Shown in pieces: positions 1 to 5,562 of a stretch of DNA of 5,577 nt. The position numbers and the translations under genes are program-made. Below the pieces are notes generated by a model. The model worked only from the letters and a program-made list of their open reading frames with translations, ran no database searches and was not told where the DNA came from. The stretch's first letter is position 1. Each line of letters starts with the position of its first letter. This DNA comes from DASRTE01 sp035316885 (GTDB lineage Bacteria > Actinomycetota > Actinomycetes > Jiangellales > Jiangellaceae): contig DATHII010000278.1 in NCBI GenBank assembly GCA_035316885.1, positions 1-5,577 on the forward strand, read 5' to 3'.

Positions 1-467
1 TACCGGCGCTGGTCAGCGGGCTCGGCGAGGATCTCGATCCGCTCCGAGAACGGCTCGCGAACCGCTGGAGCGTGCTCGTGGGGCACTCCGGCGTCGGCAA
101 GTCGACCCTGGTCAACGCGCTCGTCCCAGGCGCCGATCGGGCCATCGGCCGCGTCAATGTCGTCACCGGTCGCGGCCGGCACACATCGAGCGGCGCGGTC
201 GCCCTCCGACTGCCGGACGGCGGCTGGGTGATCGACACTCCGGGGATCCGATCGTTCGGGCTCGCGCACGTCGACCCCCGGCATCTCGTCCACGCCTTCC
301 CCGACCTGGAGGCCGAGACGCCGGACTGCCCGCGCGGCTGCACCCACGCAGCAACAGAACCAGAGTGCGCTCTCGACGTTGCCGTGGCCGCCGGCCGGCT
401 CGACGGCGCCCGGATCGGTTCGTTCCGCCGGCTGCTGGCCAGCCGGGAGCGGCAGGCGGGGGACTGA
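1..467 (+). CDS. rsgA: Ribosome small subunit-dependent GTPase A, C-terminal part (5' end outside window)
   Basis: RsgA (YjeQ) is a cytoplasmic circularly permuted GTPase that binds the 30S subunit late in its assembly and leaves on GTP hydrolysis. The reading frame is open from base 3 and runs to TGA at 465-467, giving 154 visible residues; the N-terminal OB fold and the G4 motif lie upstream of the window. Visible in order are the P-loop GHSGVGKS (visible residues 27-34), a switch segment around RHTS (59-62), the G3 motif DTPG (78-81), and a C-terminal zinc site made by C109, C113, H115 and C122. The order P-loop, then DTPG, then a Cys/His zinc knuckle is diagnostic for RsgA. The C-X3-C-X-H-X6-C spacing differs slightly from the E. 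coli C-X4-C-X-H-X5-C; I recall the same CPRGC form in other actinobacteria. A GTG at 72 could look like a start but lies inside the GTPase domain just before the P-loop. The gene ends 3 bp before the stop of the opposing membrane-protein gene. Confidence 0.95.
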   Translation, partial: PALVSGLGEDLDPLRERLANRWSVLVGHSGVGKSTLVNALVPGADRAIGRVNVVTGRGRHTSSGAVALRLPDGGWVIDTPGIRSFGLAHVDPRHLVHAFPDLEAETPDCPRGCTHAATEPECALDVAVAAGRLDGARIGSFRRLLASRERQAGD

Positions 468-470
468 CCG

Positions 471-929
471 TCAGCCGGCTGGGTTCCAGACCGCCGTCGA
501 GCCGAGGTGACCGGTGAGGACGACGAGCACGAGCGAGACGAGGGCAGCGAGCGTGGCCAACGCGGCCAGAGCCGTGCGCTGGCCGGCGGGACGTCCGGCG
601 CGGTGCGCGAGCATTAGCAGGAGGTCGAAGACGAACATCGCGCCGACGGCCCAGATGACCCGCTCGCCCATGTCCTGGTGCTCGTTCACCTTCTCCAGCA
701 CGGGCCCGCCGAGGCTGAGCGACTCCTTGAGGTTCTCGCCGCTCCTCGTCGCCAGCGGCACGGCGGCGAAGGAGACCGCCGAGGCGGCCACGACCAGCCA
801 GCCGTAGGTCCCGCGCCAGCGAGGCACGAGCGCGATGGCGACGGTTCCCAGCACGCTCAGCGGCACGAGGACCACGACTGCGTGAATCACCAGCGGGTGC
901 AGTGGGATGCCGAAGACGGTGTCGGGCAC
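471..929 (-). CDS. DUF2231 family four-helix membrane protein
   Basis: Integral membrane protein of 152 residues whose biochemical role is not established. The N-terminal FGIPLHPLVIHAVVVLVPL and C-terminal TGHLGSTAVW segments are typical of the DUF2231 family. Four hydrophobic helices are visible at about residues 13-35, 44-60, 91-109 and 119-139, with a polar loop (61-90) containing ENLKES and EHQDMG. Histidines H11, H16, H84 and H141 lie at or near helix ends; I infer that they might bind a metal or heme, but this is not shown. The GTG at 929 is chosen because AAGGAG lies 5 nt upstream and because the protein then starts right before the conserved region. An in-frame ATG at 956 would add nine residues (MAARREGVA) that overlap this ribosome binding site. 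The gene lies between rsgA and hisN but on the opposite strand, divergent from hisN across 123 bp and tail-to-tail with rsgA. Confidence 0.87.
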   Translation of the reverse strand: MPDTVFGIPLHPLVIHAVVVLVPLSVLGTVAIALVPRWRGTYGWLVVAASAVSFAAVPLATRSGENLKESLSLGGPVLEKVNEHQDMGERVIWAVGAMFVFDLLLMLAHRAGRPAGQRTALAALATLAALVSLVLVVLTGHLGSTAVWNPAG

Positions 930-934
930 AGCAA

Positions 935-940
935 CTCCTT
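935..940 (-). promoter_or_regulatory. Ribosome binding site of the DUF2231 gene
   Basis: AAGGAG on the - strand, 5 nt before the GTG at 929. It is the strongest Shine-Dalgarno match seen in the window and decides the start in favour of GTG 929 over ATG 956. Confidence 0.75.
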
Positions 941-1038
941 CGCGACGGGCGGCCATGCGATCGGGCGGTACCCGGCTGGAGAAACAGAACGCAGGTCATC
1001 TTTGCCCACGTCTGAGCGGCACGGGTGGTTCGACGCGC

Positions 1039-1044
1039 TAGGTT
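1039..1044 (+). promoter_or_regulatory. Candidate -10 element for leaderless hisN
   Basis: TAGGTT fits the actinobacterial TANNNT -10 pattern and ends 8 nt before the hisN GTG at 1053, so transcription would begin at or next to the start codon. No Shine-Dalgarno sequence is visible in the 20 nt before the GTG, as expected for a leaderless message. No convincing -35 hexamer is found at 17-18 nt upstream. This is inference from spacing and motif only. Confidence 0.4.
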
Positions 1045-1052
1045 GACCGGTC

Positions 1053-1832
1053 GTGGGCTACGACGACGACCTCCGCTTCGCGCACGTCCTCGCCGACGAC
1101 GCCGACGCGCAGACAATGCAGCGGTTCCGGGCGCGTGACCTGCGGGTCGAGACCAAGGCGGACGCCACGCCCGTTACCGACGCCGACCGTGCCATCGAGG
1201 AGGCGATCCGCCGTACTCTGGCCCGGGCGCGGCCGCGCGATGCCGTGCTCGGCGAGGAGATGGGTGCCGAGGGCTGGGGATCGCGGCGCTGGGTGGTCGA
1301 CCCGATCGACGGCACGAAGAACTACCTGCGCGGCGTGCCGGTGTGGGCCACGCTGCTGGCGCTCATGGTGGACGATGACGTGGTCGCCGGCGTCGTGTCG
1401 GCACCCGCGCTCGGCCGCCGCTGGTGGGCCGCGCGCGGCACCGGCGCCTGGACCGGCAAGTCGCTGGCTGCCGCCAGCCGCTGCCGGGTGTCCGAGGTCG
1501 CCACCCTGTCGGAGGCGTCGCTGTCGTACTCCTCGCTGTGGGGGTGGGAGGAAGCCGGCAAGCTCGACGCGTTCCTCGACCTGATGCGGGCCTGCTCGCG
1601 AACGCGAGCGTATGGCGACTTCTGGTCGTACATGCTGCTCGCCGACGGCGCCGTCGACATCGCGAGCGAGCCCGACCTCGCCCTGCACGACATGGCCGCC
1701 CTGACGGTGATCGTCGAGGAGGCCGGCGGTCGCTTCACCGACCTCGGCGGCAAGCCCGGTCCGCTCGGCGGTGACGCGCTGGCAACCAACGGCAACCTGC
1801 ACGACGACGTGCTGGCGCTCATCGGCGATTAG
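1053..1832 (+). CDS. hisN: Histidinol-phosphatase, inositol-monophosphatase type
   Basis: HisN hydrolyses L-histidinol phosphate to L-histidinol, the penultimate part of histidine synthesis, in the cytoplasm with Mg2+. The 259-residue protein has the full set of IMPase-fold metal-site motifs: K35 and D43 in the N-terminal region (TPVTDAD at 39-45), GEE (67-69), DPIDGTKN (83-90) with D83, D86, G87 and T88, and LHDMAAL (211-217) with D213. The segments RGVPVWATL (93-101), SAPALGRRWWAA (116-127) and YGDFWSYM (187-194) are characteristic of actinobacterial HisN rather than SuhB or CysQ. The length is normal. In the last motif the usual Trp before Asp is replaced by His (H212), while the metal ligand Asp is kept. 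GTG 1053 is chosen because the conserved N-terminus (YDDDLRFAHVLADDAD) begins right after it; a -10-like hexamer 8 nt upstream and no Shine-Dalgarno suggest leaderless translation. The stop codon overlaps that of the opposing AI-2E gene. Confidence 0.95.
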   Translation: MGYDDDLRFAHVLADDADAQTMQRFRARDLRVETKADATPVTDADRAIEEAIRRTLARARPRDAVLGEEMGAEGWGSRRWVVDPIDGTKNYLRGVPVWATLLALMVDDDVVAGVVSAPALGRRWWAARGTGAWTGKSLAAASRCRVSEVATLSEASLSYSSLWGWEEAGKLDAFLDLMRACSRTRAYGDFWSYMLLADGAVDIASEPDLALHDMAALTVIVEEAGGRFTDLGGKPGPLGGDALATNGNLHDDVLALIGD

Positions 1833-3043
1833 GGCGCTCGCTCGTCAGGCAGCGCCGCGCTCGAGGGCACGGTTGCGCCGGTGATCAGAAACGTCACGAT
1901 CGTGTTGGCAACGGCCACGATCGGCACGGCCACGACCGCACCGATGATGCCTGCCGCGTACGCGCCGACCGCGACGGCGAGCACGACCCCCAACGGGTGC
2001 ACGCGCACCATCCGGCCGAGCACGAACGGCTGGAAGACGTGCCCCTCGAGTTGCTGGATCGCGATGATCCCGGCGAGCACGATCAGGGCCGTCACCAGGC
2101 CGTTCACCACCAGCGCGACGAGCACAGCGAGCGCGCCGGTGACGAACGCACCGACCAGCGGCACGAAGGCACCGAAGAAGACCAGCACACCCAGGGGCAA
2201 TGCCAGAGGGACGCCGAGGATGAGGAGCAGGATCGTGATCAACGTTCCGTCGAACAGTGCCACCAGCACCGTGCCGCGGACGTACTGCGTCAGCGTCCGC
2301 CAGGCCAGCTTTCCCGCGCCGTCGACCCGTTCCCGCGCCACCCGCGGGAACAACCGCACCAGCCAGGCCCAGATGCGGTCGCCGTCGTAGAGGAAGAAGA
2401 TCAGCGAGAACAGGGTCAGGAGCAGCCCGGTGACAACCTCGACGGCCAGGGTCGCGGTCGACAACGCGCCTTCGGTGATGGTGTCCTGATTCTGCCCGAG
2501 CGCACCCACGGCGCGGTCGATCCACTCCTGCAACTGCTCCGCGCTGATGTTGAAAGGCGGCGATGCCAGCCAGTCCTGGATCTCCCCAAGGCCCTCCTCC
2601 GCCCGGTCGACCACCTCGCCGTACTGGTCACCGACAGCCCGGCCGACGACCGTCAGTGACCCGGCTACCACCACCAGGAACACGACGAAGACGACCACGG
2701 CGGACGGCGCGCGCCCCCATCCTGCAGCCCGCAACCGGCGCACCGGCGGCCGGAGCAGTGCAGCGAGCAGAGCCGCCGCAACGATCGGGAAGACGACGAC
2801 GCGCATCCGCCAGGCCAGCCAGCCGACCAGGGCAAGGCCGGCGACAATCGCGATCAGGCGCCAGGACCAATCCGCGGCCGCGCGGACGGCATACGGGACC
2901 GGATGCGTCTGGTCGGAGACGTAGCTGCGGGGTTCGGACTGGACGACCACACGAACCTCGTCGCGCTCCGTCGTGGGAGCGGCGAGGTCGAGATCCGTCT
3001 CCGCCTCGAGGACTTCCCGGCGGTGCGCGAGCCGCTGCCTCAT
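1829..3043 (-). CDS. AI-2E family transporter (multi-pass membrane protein)
   Basis: Member of the AI-2E/PerM transporter family (PF01594), inner-membrane proteins linked in different bacteria to autoinducer-2 export, Na+/H+ exchange or unknown transport; the substrate here cannot be told from sequence. With ATG 3043 the protein has 404 residues. After a charged N-terminus come hydrophobic segments at about 61-79, 82-98 and 113-134, then a polar, partly helical loop (135-198), then helices at about 200-220, 259-276, 280-311 (probably two), 314-328 and 350-387. Family signatures are LGVPLALPLGVLVFFGAFVP (276-295), QLEGHVFQPFVLGRMVRVHP (331-350) and GAYAAGIIGAVVAVPIVA (360-377). The start is uncertain. 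ATG 3157 has a TGAGG 6 nt upstream and would give 442 residues, but the added 38 codons are Arg/Cys-rich with clearly lower third-position GC (about 70%) than the rest. GTG 2950 has GAGG 5 nt upstream and would give 373 residues. The gene is divergent from the GGDEF-like gene and its TAA overlaps the hisN TAG by 4 bp. Confidence 0.9.
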   Translation of the reverse strand: MRQRLAHRREVLEAETDLDLAAPTTERDEVRVVVQSEPRSYVSDQTHPVPYAVRAAADWSWRLIAIVAGLALVGWLAWRMRVVVFPIVAAALLAALLRPPVRRLRAAGWGRAPSAVVVFVVFLVVVAGSLTVVGRAVGDQYGEVVDRAEEGLGEIQDWLASPPFNISAEQLQEWIDRAVGALGQNQDTITEGALSTATLAVEVVTGLLLTLFSLIFFLYDGDRIWAWLVRLFPRVARERVDGAGKLAWRTLTQYVRGTVLVALFDGTLITILLLILGVPLALPLGVLVFFGAFVPLVGAFVTGALAVLVALVVNGLVTALIVLAGIIAIQQLEGHVFQPFVLGRMVRVHPLGVVLAVAVGAYAAGIIGAVVAVPIVAVANTIVTFLITGATVPSSAALPDERAP

Positions 3044-3207
3044 GGCGTCGACTCGCCGACTCACCCCTCGCGGCATCCGTCTCTGCACGGCGTCAGCCTC
3101 GCACAGTCGTCCGGGCGAAGCAGGTCGAAACCGGCACATGTCGGTCGGCCGCGTCATGGATCGCCTCAGGCGCCGTCTAGACCCGCGAAGGGAAGTACCG
3201 GACCGGC
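3044..3207. other. Divergent intergenic region between the AI-2E and GGDEF-like genes
   Basis: This 164-bp stretch should hold promoters for both divergent genes. I see no clean -35/-10 pair on either strand. A TCTAGA palindrome at 3176-3181 gives TAGACC on the + strand and TAGACG on the - strand, each one base short of TANNNT. An AAGGGAAG (3188-3195) lies upstream of ATG 3208 but is farther away (12 nt) than a normal ribosome binding site. The part below 3157 could instead code for an N-terminal extension of the AI-2E protein. Confidence 0.4.
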
Positions 3208-4050
3208 ATGACCGACAGCAGCCATGAGGGCAACGCGAACAGCCACGGGCGACGCCAGGTGGCCGACACGACGCTGCGCGCATCGTGGCTCGGTCGCACT
3301 CTCGGTGCCGGCCGGCGCGAACCGGTTGGCTGGCGGACCCCGGCGGTCGACGGGGTCGTCGCCGCCCTGATCGGACCCGGCCGGTCGATCGACGCCCTGG
3401 AGCGTGCCCTGCGCGCGCTCGCCTGGGAGCGGGCATCGGATCCGCTCGGTCTCGATGTGTCATTGGAGGATCTCGACGCGCTGTGGGCGGTGCTCGAATC
3501 GGGCGGCCTGGCGCCCGTGTCACGGCGGCGAGCCCGGGCCTGGCTGGTAGACGCCTGGGTGGACGCCCTGGCCGCCGACCGGGGGGTGCCGTGCATCGAC
3601 CCGCTGTCCGGCCTGCACACCACGGCGTACCTGGTCGCCCGGATCCACGAGCTCGACCGGCTCGCGGCTGACGAGGCGATGCCGCTGGTGCTGCTGGCCA
3701 TGCGGTGGCGCAGACCATCCGGCCCGTGGGTGCGGATCGCGACGATCTTGTCGGCGGCGCGATCACTGCGTGCGCGGGTCCGCCCCGAGGCGACGCTGGG
3801 CCAGGACGACACCAACACCGTTCTCGCGTTGGTCCCGGACGACGCGCGGGCCCGTCAGGAACGTGGTGCACTGGCCCGCTCCTGCGACGACCCGCCGCTG
3901 ACCGAGGCCGGCGCACTGGTGGATCTCGTCCCGGTCCCCGAGCGACGCGACCTCGTGCCGGGCGTCGTGCGACGCTTGCGCCTGTCAGCACCCCAGGCGG
4001 AATCTCTGACAGGCACGGATCGGCGCGACGCGCCCGACGCCGTAGACTGA
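3208..4050 (+). CDS. GGDEF-like protein lacking the catalytic signature (putative regulatory protein)
   Basis: Predicted soluble cytoplasmic protein of 280 residues; no signal peptide or membrane helix is seen. Residues about 42-125 look mainly helical (GWRTPAVDGVVAALIG, then Leu/Ala-rich helices and ARAWLVDAWVDAL). From 131 the sequence resembles the start of a GGDEF domain: DPLSGLHTTAYLVARI matches the DxLTGL...L..RL pattern. It is followed by a hydrophobic strand (MPLVLLAMRW, 158-167), a helix (VRIATILSAARSLRARVR, 175-192), and LGQDDTNTVLALVP (197-210) where active diguanylate cyclases have LGGDEF followed by a strand. GGDEF is thus GQDDT here, so cyclase activity is unlikely. Binding of a nucleotide or a partner protein remains possible. 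Third-position GC is high and the frame is open throughout, so the gene is real even if the fold call is tentative. ATG 3208 has a weak, distant AAGGGAAG; GTG 3259 is an alternative. It ends 35 bp before the sigma factor start on the same strand, suggesting co-transcription and a role in the same pathway. Confidence 0.72.
   Translation: MTDSSHEGNANSHGRRQVADTTLRASWLGRTLGAGRREPVGWRTPAVDGVVAALIGPGRSIDALERALRALAWERASDPLGLDVSLEDLDALWAVLESGGLAPVSRRRARAWLVDAWVDALAADRGVPCIDPLSGLHTTAYLVARIHELDRLAADEAMPLVLLAMRWRRPSGPWVRIATILSAARSLRARVRPEATLGQDDTNTVLALVPDDARARQERGALARSCDDPPLTEAGALVDLVPVPERRDLVPGVVRRLRLSAPQAESLTGTDRRDAPDAVD
3980..4014. repeat. 9-bp perfect inverted repeat with 17-nt spacer near the end of the GGDEF-like gene
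   Basis: GCCTGTCAG (3980-3988) is the exact reverse complement of CTGACAGGC (4006-4014). It lies inside the last 71 bp of the GGDEF-like gene and about 30-60 bp upstream of a -10-like hexamer (4043-4048) before the sigma factor gene. It could be an operator or an mRNA hairpin. There is no following T-run, so it is not a standard terminator. A repeat of this size can also arise by chance in a window this long and GC-rich. Confidence 0.45.
4043..4048 (+). promoter_or_regulatory. Candidate internal -10 element for the sigma factor gene
   Basis: TAGACT fits TANNNT and overlaps the end of the GGDEF-like gene (the final codons are GTA GAC TGA). A start of transcription about 7 nt downstream would give a leader of roughly 30 nt with the ribosome binding site at 4073-4077. 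No good -35 hexamer is present at 17-18 nt upstream. Being inside coding sequence, it may be coincidental. Confidence 0.25.
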
Positions 4051-4072
4051 CCGCCTCTCCGACCCGACATGC

Positions 4073-4077
4073 GAAGG
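4073..4077 (+). promoter_or_regulatory. Ribosome binding site of the sigma factor gene
   Basis: GAAGG, 8 nt before GTG 4086. It sets the start at GTG 4086 rather than at upstream in-frame codons inside the GGDEF-like gene. An ATG at 4069 is in another frame. Confidence 0.6.
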
Positions 4078-4085
4078 TTCCAGTC

Positions 4086-5510
4086 GTGACGACACCGGCC
4101 GTGCCGTTGACGGACGCCGAGCTCATTGCGCGGACGCGTGCCGGTGACATGGCGTCCTACGACGAGCTCTACCGCCGCCATGTCGACGACGCCAGTCGGG
4201 TCGCCCGTATCGTCACCGACAACAGCGACGAGGCCGAAGACGTCGTGTCGGAGGCCTTCACGCGGGTCCTCGACCGACTCCAGCGCGGCGGCGGGCCCGA
4301 CGAGGAGCTCACGCCCTACCTGCGCACGGTCGTCCGCCGGCTCGCCATCGACCGCTACCGCACGTCGCGCCGCGACGGTACGCCGGCCGACCCCACCCTG
4401 CTCGAGATCATTCCCGAGCCCGACGACGCGATGACGCGCGCAACCGATCGCCAGCTGGTCCGCAAGGCCTTCGAAACCCTGCCCGACCGGTGGCAGCGGG
4501 TGCTCTGGCACACCGAGATCGAGGGGCGTTCGCCCGCCTCGCTGGCGGCGATCCTGGGCAGCTCGCCCAACGCCGTCGCAGCGCTCGCATACCGGGCCCG
4601 CGAGGGGTTGCGACAGGCGTACCTGTCGGTCCACCTCTCCTCGTCGATCCCCGAGGAGTGCCGGCCCTACGTCCCCAAGCTCGCCGCATACGTGCGCGGC
4701 ACGCTCACGGCCAGCGAGGACCAGTGGGTGGCTGCCCATCTCGAGCAGTGCGAACACTGCCGGGAGCGGCGCGACGAGGTCATGCTGCTCGTGGCCGACC
4801 TTCGGGGCGTACTCTGGCCGGCCCTGCTCGGTCCGGTCGTCCTCGTCGGGGGAGGCGCGGCCGTTGTGGGTGCGGCAGGCGCAGCGACCGGTGCCGCTGT
4901 CGGCGCCGCGGCAGCTACCTCCGGCGGTGCCGTCGGTACTGCTGTCGGAACGTCCGCCGGTCTCGGCGGATGGATCGCCAGGATTCCGCGGCCGAAGACG
5001 CTTGCCGGCCAGTTGGCTACGACCACCGTGTCGCTGGCGGCGGCCACCGCCGTCGTCGCGGGAGCCGTCATCGTGGCCGGCGACGACCCACCCGTGCGCA
5101 ACGAGTCCTCCGTGGCTGCACCGGCCGTCGCACCAAACCTCACGGCCGAACCAAACGCCACACCGACCGCGACCCCGCCCACCCCGACACCGACGCCGAC
5201 GCTGGCTCCCCCGCTGGCAGCTCCGGCCGCACCGCCTGCATCCGCCGTCGCCCCGGACGAGCCCGCACCCTTCGCTGAGCCGACGCTCGAACCCGCCGCG
5301 CCATCTCCTCAGACGCCCGACCCGACGGTCGAGCCCGCCGGCCCGCCGGCACCCGAACCGGAGCCCGAGCCGGCCGTCGAGCCGCCCGATCCTGCGCCCA
5401 CGGTCGCGCCGACCACCGATCCCGGTCCCACCCCCACCACGAAGCCTCGTCGCGGTCCCCCATGGTGGTTGTGCGCTCTGATGCCGTGGTTGCGCCCGTG
5501 CCAGCGCTGA
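4086..5510 (+). CDS. ECF-type sigma factor fused to a zinc-finger anti-sigma-like domain, membrane segment and Pro-rich tail
   Basis: Predicted membrane-tethered RNA polymerase sigma factor of 474 residues, more than twice the length of a plain ECF sigma. In order: sigma region 2 at about 22-93 (AEDVVSEAFTRVL at 50-62, then LRTVVRRLAIDRYR at 79-92); region 4 at about 122-180 with helix-turn-helix SLAAILGSSPNAVAALAYRA (152-171); a zinc-binding domain at about 190-240 with C192, H218, C222 and C225, the C-X25-H-X3-C-X2-C layout of ZAS anti-sigma factors such as RsrA; a Gly/Ala/Val hydrophobic region (243-292); a basic patch IPRPK (300-304); a membrane helix at about 309-331; then a Pro/Ala/Glu/Thr-rich tail (333-456) and the ending PPWWLCALMPWLRPCQR. 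Basic residues before and acidic residues after the last helix favour a tail outside the cell. The inferred role is to hold the sigma inactive at the membrane until an envelope signal, possibly proteolysis or zinc loss, frees it. GTG 4086 has GAAGG 8 nt upstream. The target promoters are not visible. It follows the GGDEF-like gene by 35 bp. Confidence 0.92.
   Translation: MTTPAVPLTDAELIARTRAGDMASYDELYRRHVDDASRVARIVTDNSDEAEDVVSEAFTRVLDRLQRGGGPDEELTPYLRTVVRRLAIDRYRTSRRDGTPADPTLLEIIPEPDDAMTRATDRQLVRKAFETLPDRWQRVLWHTEIEGRSPASLAAILGSSPNAVAALAYRAREGLRQAYLSVHLSSSIPEECRPYVPKLAAYVRGTLTASEDQWVAAHLEQCEHCRERRDEVMLLVADLRGVLWPALLGPVVLVGGGAAVVGAAGAATGAAVGAAAATSGGAVGTAVGTSAGLGGWIARIPRPKTLAGQLATTTVSLAAATAVVAGAVIVAGDDPPVRNESSVAAPAVAPNLTAEPNATPTATPPTPTPTPTLAPPLAAPAAPPASAVAPDEPAPFAEPTLEPAAPSPQTPDPTVEPAGPPAPEPEPEPAVEPPDPAPTVAPTTDPGPTPTTKPRRGPPWWLCALMPWLRPCQR
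5163..5460 (+). repeat. Low-complexity Pro-codon-rich DNA encoding the sigma factor tail
   Basis: CCN-rich, C-dominated sequence encodes PT repeats (PTPTPTPT, residues about 366-372) and PE repeats (PEPEPEP, about 423-429) of the tail. The short near-tandem units are imperfect at the DNA level (CCG, CCC, ACC, ACG mixed), so this looks like selection for a Pro-rich peptide rather than a recent microsatellite expansion. Similar tails serve as spacers through the actinobacterial cell wall; that use here is inferred. Confidence 0.7.
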
Positions 5511-5531
5511 CACTTCCCTGACGAAGATGTT

Positions 5532-5562
5532 CACAACAGCCGCGTCATAGTGCACTGTTGTG
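5532..5562. repeat. 8-bp perfect inverted repeat with 15-nt spacer downstream of the sigma factor gene
   Basis: CACAACAG (5532-5539) and CTGTTGTG (5555-5562) are exact reverse complements, 21 bp after the sigma factor stop. No T-run follows, so a standard intrinsic terminator is unlikely. The spacer contains CATAGT (5546-5551), a -10-like hexamer, so the repeat may be an operator for a gene starting at the window edge. Confidence 0.45.

Noticed and set aside
163..1116. Open frame of 317 codons on the - strand
   Set aside because: Extremely Arg-rich, overlaps rsgA, the DUF2231 gene and the hisN start in other frames, and shows no domain. It is a GC-rich shadow.
3176..3181. TCTAGA palindrome as a bidirectional -10 element
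   Set aside because: Both readings (TAGACC and TAGACG) miss the final T of TANNNT, there is no -35, and start sites would fall on the ribosome binding sites.
3999..4025. GGAAT as a possible ECF-type -35 element for sigma autoregulation
   Set aside because: No CGTC or GTT -10 partner at 16-19 nt downstream.
3705..4085. Upstream extension of the sigma factor frame
   Set aside because: It overlaps the GGDEF-like gene in another frame and gives Arg/Gly-rich sequence; GTG 4086 has a good ribosome binding site and starts right before sigma region 2.
3158..4150. Upstream half of the long - strand frame that includes the AI-2E gene
   Set aside because: Antisense to the GGDEF-like gene, Arg/Pro-rich with no domain; only the part below about 3043 to 3157 belongs to the transporter.
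5526..5540. DnaA-box-like sequence around GTTCACAAC
   Set aside because: Two mismatches to the actinobacterial box and no second copy or AT-rich stretch nearby.
3855..5555. Long open frame of 566 codons on the - strand
   Set aside because: It lies entirely antisense to the sigma fusion and the end of the GGDEF-like gene, encodes Arg/Gly-rich sequence with no recognisable domain, and is explained by the high GC and Pro-rich codons of the opposite strand.
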